Source: Isoetes taiwanensis (taxonomy: Eukaryota; Streptophyta; Lycopodiopsida; Isoetales; Isoetaceae). Taken from it: a stretch of DNA of 64,000 nt. The notes beneath the pieces were generated by a model, which saw nothing but the letters and a program-made list of their open reading frames with translations, ran no database searches and was not told the DNA's origin. The stretch lies in the NCBI GenBank assembly GCA_021234155.1, contig JAJEKV010000218.1, positions 434,001 to 498,000 of the forward strand. The letters are read 5' to 3'. Every line of letters starts with the position of its first letter. Positions within the stretch are counted from its first letter, which is position 1. Below, piece by piece: positions 55,371-64,000 of the stretch. The translations under genes were made by a program, and so were the position numbers.

Positions 55371-55402
55371 CTAGTATTGGGTGCCGGGCCTTGCCAGGCA
55401 TA
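55371..55402 (-). repeat. Helitron 3' end, minus orientation (H4)
   Basis: On the minus strand: ATGCCTGGCAAGGCCCGGCA, then CCCAATACTAG|T. The stem has one mismatch. The element would extend right. Its 5' end is not identified. Confidence 0.6.
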
Positions 55403-55744
55403 AATACGATTATAGTGTAGGTAGCCATATTGTAAACACATTATTAAAATTTGGAGGAATAAAAATAAGAGAAGGGAGATGATTTTAGCTTATATCATAT
55501 GAAAATTAGTGTACTCCATGCTTGACAAATGTTTATAAGAGCATGAGGGGAATGAGTGCAACTTTGAATTTGTGCTAATGAAGCTTCATCTTGAGAATGT
55601 GGTCGCAAAAAATCAATATTCATCGTCCAAATACATTTTATAAGAGTAATGATTCTACTCAGGGGCCCTACATTAGGATATTTAAGGACTCAATATTAAG
55701 AATTAGCATTGATATCCATATATTTCAACTTTTTACAATCCATC

Positions 55745-57125
55745 CTTCGAGACCAGTATCAGGGTCCGCCAGGGATGCCCTCTCTCTCTCACACACTGTT
55801 TGGCATGTACATTGATTAGTTGGAGAGATGTGGAGCTCAACTTCTACACCAGATAACCAGGCAGCTGATCTATGCTGATGATGTGCTCCTGGCTCACACT
55901 CAGGCGGACATCAATGCCATCTCGATGCCCTGGACATATTTTGCCAGGCGACTGACATGTACGTCAACTTAGCTAAGACCAAGGTGGTCCTCATATCGTC
56001 TGCACGCCCGGGGGGTTCACCTAGATTATGGGGTATGAAACATGTGAGTGCACCAAATGGGTTTTTTTATTGCCTCTCTGGTACCGTATACATAAGAATA
56101 ATATAAGGTTTTTATAGTTTGAATGCCATACAGATACCAGAGGGGGTATGGTGGTGCAAATATTTGATTCGTATTCATACTGTAAGGGTCCATCATTTTT
56201 GGTGGGCTTCTACTGTTAGGGATTCTGTGATAATATGATATGACTATGATAATATATAATATATATAAAATAATAGAGACATCGTATATGTATAGAAGGG
56301 ATTGTCAAGTAAAAGTGTTTTGGGCAAGTAATTATACGATATGGGCTATATTCTTTTACAAATAATGTAGTCGTATACAAAGGGTTTTTCATATGGAACT
56401 GTCGTATACAATGGGTTTTTTGGCAACCTAAGGAACGCACATGGCATATATACCTATAATAGAGGTGAATCCCCCGGGTCTGCACGCCAACCAAGAGCCC
56501 CAATCCTCACTTATCATGGTCAAACTATCAAAGTGGTATCCACTTACAAATATTTGGGGGTGGAACTGGAACAATTCCATCCGGTTACGAGCCGCAGCAG
56601 GTTAGAAGGCATTCTATGAAAATGCAGAACAATAGCCACAATGCGTAGCTATATGATTGGACCCACTAGTCATACCTTTTTGAGGTACTAGTGGAACATG
56701 TGCTTTTATATGGGGTCGAGGTCTGGGGCCCGATTGTTTTCCCTCGCCAATTGGAATGACTTGGAACAGGTGCAGAAAGCTTTCTTGGCACGGGCCCTGG
56801 GGGTAAAGTCCACAGTTCCATACCAGATACTGTTGCAGGAGATAGGCTTCTTGCCTCTCTAGAGGGAAGCCCTTGATAGACACATTATCTACTTCCAGAA
56901 GGTGGTCAGTATGGGTGATACTCGCCTCTCTAATCTCGCTTACACTGTGGCAATGGGGCCTCAGCGCCTAAAGACCCGCTAGCAGGAAAAGAGAGTTCAG
57001 TGGCTGGACAGATGGAATGTGTAGGAGCACAGGTGCATCCAAGTGCAAATGGAGGCAGACTGCCACAACCTCAGACAATACCTTGATACAGCTTTATCAT
57101 CAAGCTATTTTGTAGGATGAGTTAG
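55745..57125 (+). mobile_element. LINE-A copy 3, reverse transcriptase to C-terminal part
   Basis: ETSIRVRQGCPLSLTLFGMY, IDxLE (about 55755-55820), QLIYADDVLLAHTQADIN (about 55865-55920, an intact YADD box), TDMYVNLAKTKVVLISSARP (about 55950-56010), then after an insertion VSTYKYLGVELEQF, LYGVEVWGPI, WNDLEQVQKAFLARALGVKS and the RHIVYFQKVVSMGDTR block (56490-57060). It matches copy 1 region by region and is cleaner in the reverse transcriptase. It stops without the 3' tail at about 57125. Confidence 0.82.
56007..56478. mobile_element. 472-bp inverted-repeat insertion with 8-bp target duplication
   Basis: It is flanked by TCTGCACG (55999-56006 and 56479-56486). The ends are CCCGGGGGGTTCACCT and AGGTGAATCCCCCGGG, inverted with one mismatch. 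It splits the LINE-A copy 3 frame, which continues on the other side. The 8-bp duplication suits a hAT-like or related non-autonomous element, but the tips do not identify a superfamily. No coding content. Confidence 0.8.
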
Positions 57126-57310
57126 CAAGTTTGCAAGAGCGAACCCACTAGTATGCTTGAATGGGATTTGTGCATAACGGCAAAAAACATTTGCCATGAA
57201 AGCTAGAAAAAGAGGATCATACTAACTTGTAGGGATGACATGAAGAGATAAGAGCAGACGTCTCAGCTATGGTAGTTATCTTATTTCCTCTTCTTAAAGA
57301 TAAAGTATAA

Positions 57311-57435
57311 TAGAATAGAATAGAATAGAATAGAATAGAATAGAATAGAATAGAATAGAATAGAATAGAATAGAATAGAATAGAATAGAATAGAATAGAA
57401 TAGAATAGAATAGAATAGAATAGAATAGAATAGAA
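57311..57435. repeat. (TAGAA)25 microsatellite, tail of LINE-B
   Basis: Twenty-five perfect 5-bp units. Read on the minus strand it is (TTCTA)n directly after the LINE-B 3' region, so it is probably the LINE's repeat tail, expanded by slippage. Confidence 0.95.
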
Positions 57436-57619
57436 TATACATTAACGTCCCTCAGGCCGTGAGGCCCCCGGACTTGTGTAGCATCCTGCGAGCTCCCAAA
57501 GGGTGCTGCCAGCAAACAGACGCATAGGTTTTATGTAGCCATCTAGCGGGCTTCTCTTGTTCTTTATATTACCCGCATCGTGCTTATAGCTGGCTTCTTG
57601 GCCATACACAAATGCATCG

Positions 57620-58520
57620 CTATAAACAGTTTTGAACTGTACTTTTTGGGCTTCTCTGATCCGCCTCATCCGTGCTTTTCAGATTATTAGCCCTCTCTCT
57701 TTGTGCACCCCCCGGTGTCTTATTATCATTTCTTTTATAGCTTTCGCTACATCTGTGAGTGTCTCTTCTTTGTCCATCAGTGCTGGGAGTGGGAGATCCC
57801 ACCTGACCTTGTTAAATTTGGACCTTATGTCGGTGTAAACCGGGCACTCTTTTACCATGTGCTCTTCGTCTTCTATTTTTCCTGAGTCACATACTCGGCA
57901 TATTCGCTCTCCGCTTCTATCTATTTTCCTCCATCTATCTTTTTCTCAACCGGAGGTCGTGGCTTCCCATCCTGAATGTGGCCAGCGTTCCCCTGTTACT
58001 TTTATTCAACATGCTGCTTTTGTATGTGATATGCCCTATCTGTCCCCCTGGATTGAAGGTTTCCAATAGCCAGTTTGCCTTAGGTCCTGTGTGCCGTGCC
58101 AGCCAGTTCCTCATTGCTCTGCCTGTCCATTCTTCGTCCCATCCGTCCGCTTGTATAATCTGGCTTAGTTGCATCCCCATACTTGCCGTCTATTTAAGCC
58201 AAATCGTTAAACCATCCCCCTTTTGTTGTTATGTCTTTGTTGTTGATTCATCTATCGCTAGTGACTACGGGGCTTTTGTCCTCTTTCCCATAGCTATTGT
58301 CTTTTATTAGATACCTAATTGTTCTCCCGTGCCCTCACTTCCATTGGCTTTTCCCCCGCCTCATATAAGATTGTTGCTAATGATGTACCTGTCTTCACCT
58401 TGAAATTCTGTCCGTGCCATTGCCTCAAGATACCTTCTTGTTTTTCCCATTTTTCTTCTCTCGACAGGCCTGGTCCCCATGTTCTCATCAGGTATAACCG
58501 TGTTGATGCTACTATTGTGC
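57620..58520 (-). pseudogene. LINE-B C-terminal domain with zinc knuckle, broken
   Basis: Pieces: ENMGTRPVERRKMGKTRRYL-like frame and GQNFKVKTGTSLATILYEAG (about 58330-58400), MGMQLSQIIQADGWDEEWTG (about 58120-58180), LARHTGPKANWLLETFNPGG, then near 57840-57910 a C-x2-C..H...C knuckle (CRVCDSGK and HMVKECPVY in a shifted frame). Several frame changes. The arrangement downstream of the reverse transcriptase matches the LINE plan. Confidence 0.65.
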
Positions 58521-59227
58521 TAAATAGGTATGCTTTGATTTCCCAATTGGTGATCTTGTTGTTGTTGCAATAATTCATCATGATGTAATAATTGCCTATT
58601 GCTGCTTGGAACTGTATCCATCCTTTTTGACCATTTCCCCCCTCCATGTGTGTCATATCCCAGATATCTGTACCCTGTGGCTTCTTCTAGTACCTCCCCC
58701 TTGTATCTAAATGGCCTGTGCTTTATCTTTGTACCGAAGGTCACTATTTTTGTTTTTCCCAGGTTGACTGTCAGTCCTGTCTCCTCACAAAATTCCTCTA
58801 GTATCTCTAGCATTCTGTGCATCCCTTTGGCTTTGGTTGCCATCATACCTAAATCATCTGCATATAGCATTATTGGGACTTTTGTTTTCCCTATCATTGG
58901 TGCTTCACTGTCTCCCCGTCTTTCCTTGACAAACTCCTGTAGGGCATCTATGTATATCCCAAACAGTGTGGGTGATAGTGGACATCCTTGCTTTACTCTT
59001 GTGTCGCATTCTATGGCTTCTCCTCCCCCATCTGTTTTGGCATATACCTTTTGGTATAGCCTTGCGATTGATCCTACTAACTCTTCTGGTGCTCTTAGTC
59101 CTATTAGTCTAAGTAGAAGCTTATCCCTAGGCACTGTGTCGAAGGCTTTTTTAAAGTCCACGAAGCAACATATGATCTTCTTGTTACTCTCCCTTGTCTG
59201 CTCTATCATTATCCTTAGGGTTACCAA
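58520..59227 (-). pseudogene. LINE-B reverse transcriptase
   Basis: A 235-codon open frame: CFVDFKKAFDTVPRDKLLLR, VKQGCPLSPTLFGIYIDALQ, IMLYADDLGMMA (YADD catalytic box, about 58850-58880), GLTVNLGKTKIVTFGTK and GYRYLGYDTHG. These are reverse transcriptase blocks of non-LTR elements in correct order. It links to the upstream linker by one frame step near 59225-59255. The enzyme would perform target-primed copying of LINE RNA. Confidence 0.9.
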
Positions 59228-60911
59228 ATGGTCCGTAGTCGAATACTACTGGTGAAAACCCGCTCGGCCTTGTGCTCGAAGCTTCCCCGCCTTGCATTTT
59301 CACTTTTTTTGATCCGTTTTTCGAACCATTTCGCGAATACTGAACTGACCATAATAGTCCTGTAATTGCTCGGTTCTTCCTTGTTTCCTCCTTTGTGAAG
59401 CGGGATTACCTTGTTAAACTGCCATCCTTCCGGAAGACCCGAATGTACTACCTCATTGAATATTTCTGTTATGATCCCTATTATCTCTGTTCCTACGCAT
59501 TTCAGCATCTCCGCTGTTAGCCCATATAGATCCGGAGCTTTATTGTTTGCCATTTTGTTTAGCGCCCATGTCACTTCTTCCTTGGAGAAGGGGGGTTTGT
59601 GTCTACCTTCTGGGTCCATGATTGGTGCAGCTCCTGTTTTGTACAGCCGTTCTAGGTATCTTGTCCAGTCTATTTCTGTTTCCGTTCTTCTCCCCTCCTC
59701 CCCTGCTGTTGTATCCGCTTTTGTTTTTGAGCCTTTTTTCATATTGTTCCAGAATACCTTAGGTCTCCTTTTCAGATCTTCGGCCAATCCCCATTGATGG
59801 TTCTTCAGGTCCTGAGCTTTCTTTCTTTTCAGTATTTTCACATATTTGCTGCGTTCCTCTTGGTATGCCTCAGTTCCTTTTGCCTGTTTGACTTTCCTTC
59901 GTTGTTCCATGCACCCTTCGTCAAACCATACTGACCTTCGAAATGCTATAGCCCTCCTTCCCCTTTCTCTTCTCCCGAACGCCACTCTAGCTGCTTCTTC
60001 CAAGATGTCATTCATGTCATTCCCTTTGTCCTTCATTCCCTCTCCCCATTCCTTTGCTTTTATTTCCATTTTTACCGTTTTTATGAATGTTCCCACTATG
60101 TTCTCTCTGAATTTAATTGCTATTTTGGCCTGTTTGCCTATTCCTTGCTCCTCATCTGTTCTTCCCCTTGCCACATTCATTTTGAGCAATATGGGTCTGT
60201 GTCCCTCCCTCCTTCCTAGCGGCCATTCCCCTAATTCCATCTTTCCGATTTCCTTTATTGCTTCCTCATTTGCTATCACATAGTCTACTATACTGCTCCC
60301 GTGGGCGTTTGTGCTTGTGAACTGGCCTGAATCTTCCCATCTTCTTAGGCCATTGCATATAATTGTATCTGTCGCTGTACATACCTCCATCAGTGTTTCT
60401 CCTCTCGCTGTCAACTCCATTTCGTCTACCGTGTCCCGCTGCCATTCCTCCCCTCTTCCAACCTGTGTCCACTGCCCACTCTCGTTGTCTACCCCTGCTT
60501 TATGTGATTGTTCCCGTCCCGTCCTTGCGTTAATATCCCCTACTATGATCAGCATTCCCTTATCCCTATGTCGCATGGCAACCTCTCCCATGCTTAATAG
60601 TTCCAGTTTATCACATTGGGGCGGATAGTATACTATTAGCAAATATAGATTTCTGTAATCAAGCAACACAACATTTATAAGCATGTATCGTTTATTAATG
60701 TCATTTTCCAAAATACATGCTTTTTACGATCATGCTGCTATTCCTAATGTAGCGAGGCTAGCCCCCGCGCTTCCTCTTCCTATTTTGTAGTTCTTTTCCC
60801 TCCAACGGGTGAACAAAGTGTAGCTTTGGTTCATCCGTAACCTCTTTGTCTTTGTGTTCCCATGTCTCTACCGGGCATATGATATCCGGTCTCGCTTCGT
60901 TTAGGCGTTCT
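59221..60911 (-). pseudogene. LINE-B endonuclease and linker to reverse transcriptase
   Basis: ARPDIICPVETWEHKD (about 60855-60905) is the start of the endonuclease with the ETW motif. After a frame break the 496-codon open stretch (59221-60711) reads LIIVGDINARTG (about 60510, GDxN motif), SIVDYVIANEE (about 60270) and REGHRPILLKMN (about 60190), where the usual catalytic SDH is EGH. The linker holds SVWFDEGCMEQRRKVKQAKG, NKAPDLYGLTAEMLKCVG, PSNYRTIMVSSVFAKWFEKR, the latter two being early reverse transcriptase blocks. Loss of the SDH Asp suggests the endonuclease is inactive. Confidence 0.85.
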
Positions 60912-61166
60912 CCATCATCCCAAGGATATCCATTGCAATTCGATTACCGGTCGTTACTTCTTCCTTCCTTTACGCACCCCCTGCCTCCCCGCTTGCTATT
61001 CTATCGCGTGTCCTTTCCTTTAGTTTGCCCTCTCGTTTTTTTGCTCCCACGATCCCCACTCTCTCCCTTGTCAGCTTTATGTTCTGATCTAGGTCCCTTC
61101 CGACCTCTTTTCCGCTTCCCCATCCTAGCTGTGTCTATGTTAGAATCTTGGGTCTTTGTTTCCGGT

Positions 61167-61965
61167 CTATTCCCCGGATGGTGTTATTTCCCTCATCATT
61201 TTCTTAGCTGTCCTCCTGTCCTCTCCTTTGCCTCCGTTTCTTGGTTTCCCATCTCCCCTCGGGTCCTGTGGGTCCATCCCCTCTTTCTGCGTTGTCGATT
61301 CTTGCGGTGTATTCTCCCTGCCTCTTTTGAGGTATAGTTTCCCATTCTTTACCCCACACTTTGTACTCCGCTCGGCTTCAGTTCTCGACTTCATGAGTTC
61401 TCTGTGTAATCCCTGTCTCTGCATGGGTGTTAGGGCCTCTTGTACTTTGAGTCCATTCCTGAGTTTGAACCCTGCGTGAATGATTCTTTCCTTGGCTGCC
61501 GGGTCCCTCATAGTCACATTTATATGTCTCACTCTCCCTCTCAAGCTCACGCGGCTGCTTTCACTATCACATTCTGTGTTCTCAAAAAGCGTTCTCCATG
61601 ATTTCTGCGCGGTGACGAAGCGTGTCTTCGTAGGGCCTCTCGGCTACTCCTATCAACCTTACATCATGTTTTATCCTTTCCTGTTCTTTGAACTCCACTA
61701 TGTGCGGTTTAATCCTATCAAAACTCTGCCACGCATCTAGATCTATTTGTTGCTTTTCTAATATCACCAACCTTTGTATGATTTCGCCTTTTCTTTCTCC
61801 ACCTCTTCCATCCTCTTTCAATTTCCACCTCTGTATCTTCCACCACCGCACCGTTCTTCCACTTTCCCTATAAACTTCTTTGTTACATTTGCCTTTGCGC
61901 TCGCCGATTATTGTTGAGCTTCCATCCTCGGGATACGGCTTCCATTGCACATCCATCTGTGCCAA
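61167..61965 (-). pseudogene. LINE-B ORF1-like protein
   Basis: Two open stretches in neighbouring frames: 61582-61965 (EIIQRLVILEKQQIDLDAWQ, then RHDVRLIGVAE-like text, with a coiled-coil start) and 61167-61550 (RVRHINVTMRDPAAKERIIH, AGFKLRNGLKVQEALTPMQR). The second resembles the RRM-like part of LINE ORF1 proteins followed by a 'LTPMQR' segment. The tail is basic and disordered. Such proteins coat LINE RNA. Assignment rests on position and this resemblance. Confidence 0.6.
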
Positions 61966-62369
61966 GAAGTCTTGCGGATCTGTTTGAGTTCTTCCCTGCT
62001 TGCACCCCCTGCTCCTGATTGGCCAGCCATTCTTCCTTCTGTTGTTGTGGTTATACCGCTTCGCCGAATTCCTTTCCCGCCGCTCGCTCTCTTCTGTGTG
62101 TTCCTGTATCCTAATTCTCTTCCGCGGGCTTACTATATCGTGTTTCCTTATGTATCCGTTTGGGCTTTTCCCCCCATATCCTTTCAGTTTTGAATTTCAA
62201 ATTTCAAATTATCCCATCCAAGATACGCCTATTGAATGTTTGTGTCCGCTCTTTACTCTCGGCGTTTGTTGGCTGGCCCCCAGATCTGTATTCAATTCCC
62301 TGGGTTCCGTGATTTCTGATATCATATGAGCTATCTTGTTTTCGTTTGTTCCTTTTGGCAGTGGGTTTT

Positions 62370-62660
62370 CTGTGACTTTGGTGCACCAGCCGGAGGATTG
62401 GATCCTCACTGTCCTGGTGTACGGTCGGGGAGTTGCCTCCCACTATCCCGTACTTGGCAACCTCTGTCTTTCCACTTCCATTTTCGTTTCCATTTTAAGG
62501 GCTGGGTAAGTTGGTGTCTGTTGCTTAGTAGTCGGCACCAGCCGGCGGGCTAATTTCCCACGCTGTCCTGGTGTATGGCGGAGACATCCGTCTCTCTGTC
62601 CCATACCTTAGCCTTCCACACTTTGCACCATCTACTCCTAGACCCCTTATATATCTGATG
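62370..62660. repeat. Two imperfect repeats in the LINE-B 5' region
   Basis: GCACCAGCCGGAGGATTGGA...CACTGTCCTGGTGTACGGTC and GCACCAGCCGGCGGGCTAAT...CGCTGTCCTGGTGTATGGCG are two related blocks about 150 bp apart, each with an inverted CACCAG...CTGGTG and followed by CCC(G/A)TAC. They could be duplicated 5' promoter or structured leader units. Confidence 0.6.
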
Positions 62661-62760
62661 TCTGTTCGTCCATCCTTTGTTGTTGTTGCATCTCCTGGAT
62701 TAAGGGAGGTTGGCGTACCCTCCCAGCTTTCGTACATGTCGCTACGTCGTGTATAATACA

Positions 62761-63700
62761 TTTACCCGCTTTGCCGTATTATTTTCTTTTTTATGTTTTG
62801 CCCCTATGTGGGTCCCTACCCGTGGGCCTGTTGCCCCATTATATATACGCCCTTCCTTACTTTCGGTTGTATTTCTGCCATCCTGCTATGTGTATCTTCT
62901 CAAGATCCTATACCTGTATTTACTCGTGTACGGGTGTCAGGTACTAGGTCTTAAGTATATCCCATTTTTGTCCCCTACCACCGTCGTTGCATAGAAATGT
63001 TACCATATGTCTAATTCTGACATCTCGTTGGTCGTCCAATTTGTGCCTGTTACTGGAATGAAGTCGTAAGCTGAATAACTGCCTAGTTTGCTGTCAAGCC
63101 CGCCAGTCCTATATTTGATGATGTTGACATGCGTAGCTGACCTCTAGGTATCCTATCCTATATCCCCATGTGTCACCCGTCATGGTTTCATATAGTCACC
63201 CCGAGAAGTATCATCTGGTTATATTATATTGGGCTACAGAATATATATAAGGGGTATGTCGTTTTCATTTCAGAGAGTTAATGAACGTTACCAAGGCAGC
63301 ACTACTATGCAAACATTCGAAGCCATACTTACTGCATAATTCTACATTCTATTCACAAAAAAGTTGTTTCTCTCATTTATATTTCCTGGCTACATTTACA
63401 TTCGCCTTTCCTGGCTTTTACAACCATTCCTATCCAAAATCCAAAATCGAGAATCGATTTTTATCACACCAGAATTGTATCCCTTCTGATCGAGATTATC
63501 TGCACTGAGCTTGCTTACAGTCAAAAGCTGGAACATATTATATATCCTTGGCGGCCTCTCGAATGCTATTGTCGTTGCTGGCTCTAAATAATCTGATCAT
63601 AGAGTTATCTTAAACGGAAAACAGGACAGAACAGAACAGAATAGATTAAAACAAAAACAAAAAGAAAAAGATAGGACCGAAAAGCCCTGGCATGCATCTC
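62761..63700. other. No gene recognised
   Basis: Moderate AT content with a TATA-like ATATATATAAGGGG at about 63241-63255 and short open frames only (63281-63508). No motif seen. Confidence 0.45.
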
Positions 63701-63716
63701 TTTTTTCTTGGAAAGA

Positions 63717-63998
63717 CTAATTTTTTGGTTTCTTTTCAGAGGACGGTTCCCCGATCTTCTTAACCTTTTCCAGATTTCTCCCTATATACGCCCGGCACAG
63801 AAAATCAACGGGGTTCTTTTCACAGCAGTAGATACAGACCTTCCCGAAATCACATACCAAAAGATTGTGTTGGAAATTCGAGGACCTCTGTATAGCAGCA
63901 TGGACCTGTAATCTGTTGAAGCACTGCATGGTTCGATCCAGGTCTTGGCGTCTCACTGTGTCGTTCTTGTCGCCCAATACTCCGAGAACTTCCAACAA
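63717..63998 (-). CDS. Unrecognised open frame at window edge, minus strand
   Basis: A 93-codon open frame (QDLDRTMQCFNRLQVHAAIQ, LLVCDFGKVCIYCCEKNPVD, FLCRAYIGRNLEKVKKIGEP) ends at 63717 with a basic tail. It contains a C-x2-CC pair. The composition looks coding, but I recognise no family. It may continue beyond the right edge. Confidence 0.3.
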   Translation of the reverse strand: MLEVLGVLGDKNDTVRRQDLDRTMQCFNRLQVHAAIQRSSNFQHNLLVCDFGKVCIYCCEKNPVDFLCRAYIGRNLEKVKKIGEPSSEKKPKN

Positions 63999-64000
63999 TC

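Larger units (their letters stand above)
57311..62760 (-). mobile_element. LINE-B, near full length, minus strand
   Basis: Read right to left: a 5' region with two ~100-bp imperfect repeats (62370-62660), ORF1-like (61167-61965), endonuclease and linker (59221-60911), reverse transcriptase (58520-59227), zinc-knuckle C-terminus (57620-58520) and the (TTCTA)25 tail (57311-57435). It differs from LINE-A in sequence throughout. It is the longest and least damaged element of the window, with few frame breaks. Confidence 0.85.

Noticed and set aside
57294-57515. Open frame ending in a YSILFYSILF repeat
   Set aside because: Pure translation of the pentamer microsatellite.
58599-59255. 218-codon plus-strand open frame
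   Set aside because: It is the antisense of the LINE-B reverse transcriptase and has Ser/Pro-rich composition typical of such shadows.
59846-60283. Plus-strand open frames opposite LINE-B
   Set aside because: Antisense of the LINE-B linker and endonuclease.

Overview
This window looks like nuclear DNA of a land plant with a large, transposon-rich genome. The evidence is spliceosomal GT-AG introns, a MEKK-type MAP3K, a pentatricopeptide-repeat (PPR) relic, and Helitron, MULE, LINE and Copia-like elements. The transposase families seen (DUF7869-type, and the CCCxYH / SDGCxSQF type) make a fern, lycophyte or bryophyte my best guess, but the species cannot be fixed. I see no clearly intact host gene. 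Almost every coding stretch belongs to a mobile element or is a broken gene.

Layout. 1-130 is the 3' end of a LINE (called LINE-A). 131-13177 is a decayed Helitron whose helicase is split by E1, an 8.4-kb transposon at 3338-11772. 14085-16595 is a broken MAP3K gene with two small inverted-repeat elements in one intron. 17709-23440 holds a coiled-coil/RING/FCP1-phosphatase-like gene or gene pair facing a CCCxYH-type transposase. 23451-37617 is a LINE-A copy split by E2, an 8.9-kb transposon at 26320-35245. 37618-46916 holds a transposase fragment, two Helitron 3' ends in opposite orientation and a Copia-like LTR with primer-binding site in AT-rich DNA. 46943-49992 is a MULE-like transposase with a repeat array upstream. 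50340-51740 is a PPR pseudogene. 52280-52755 and 55745-57125 are further LINE-A fragments. 57311-62760 is a second LINE family (LINE-B, minus strand) ending in (TTCTA)25.

The main discovery candidate is the E1/E2 family. Both elements are flanked by TTAA duplications, and one TTAA copy at each junction leaves the host reading frame continuous. Both carry a minus-strand transposase gene with a DUF7869-like RNase-H core. Diverging from it is a plus-strand gene for a bacterial-type DNA methyltransferase: a ParB-like domain, then a D-[IL]-P-Y-G-F-K catalytic motif, then an FxGxG SAM motif (beta-class order). Between the two genes, and again inside methyltransferase introns, each element carries many copies of its own perfect palindrome: GGTATAAATTTATACC in E2 and GTATTC-N(0-2)-GAATAC in E1. 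I infer a transposon that encodes its own DNA-modifying enzyme and its own element-specific palindromic sites. Function and target are not shown by sequence alone. Both copies are decayed.
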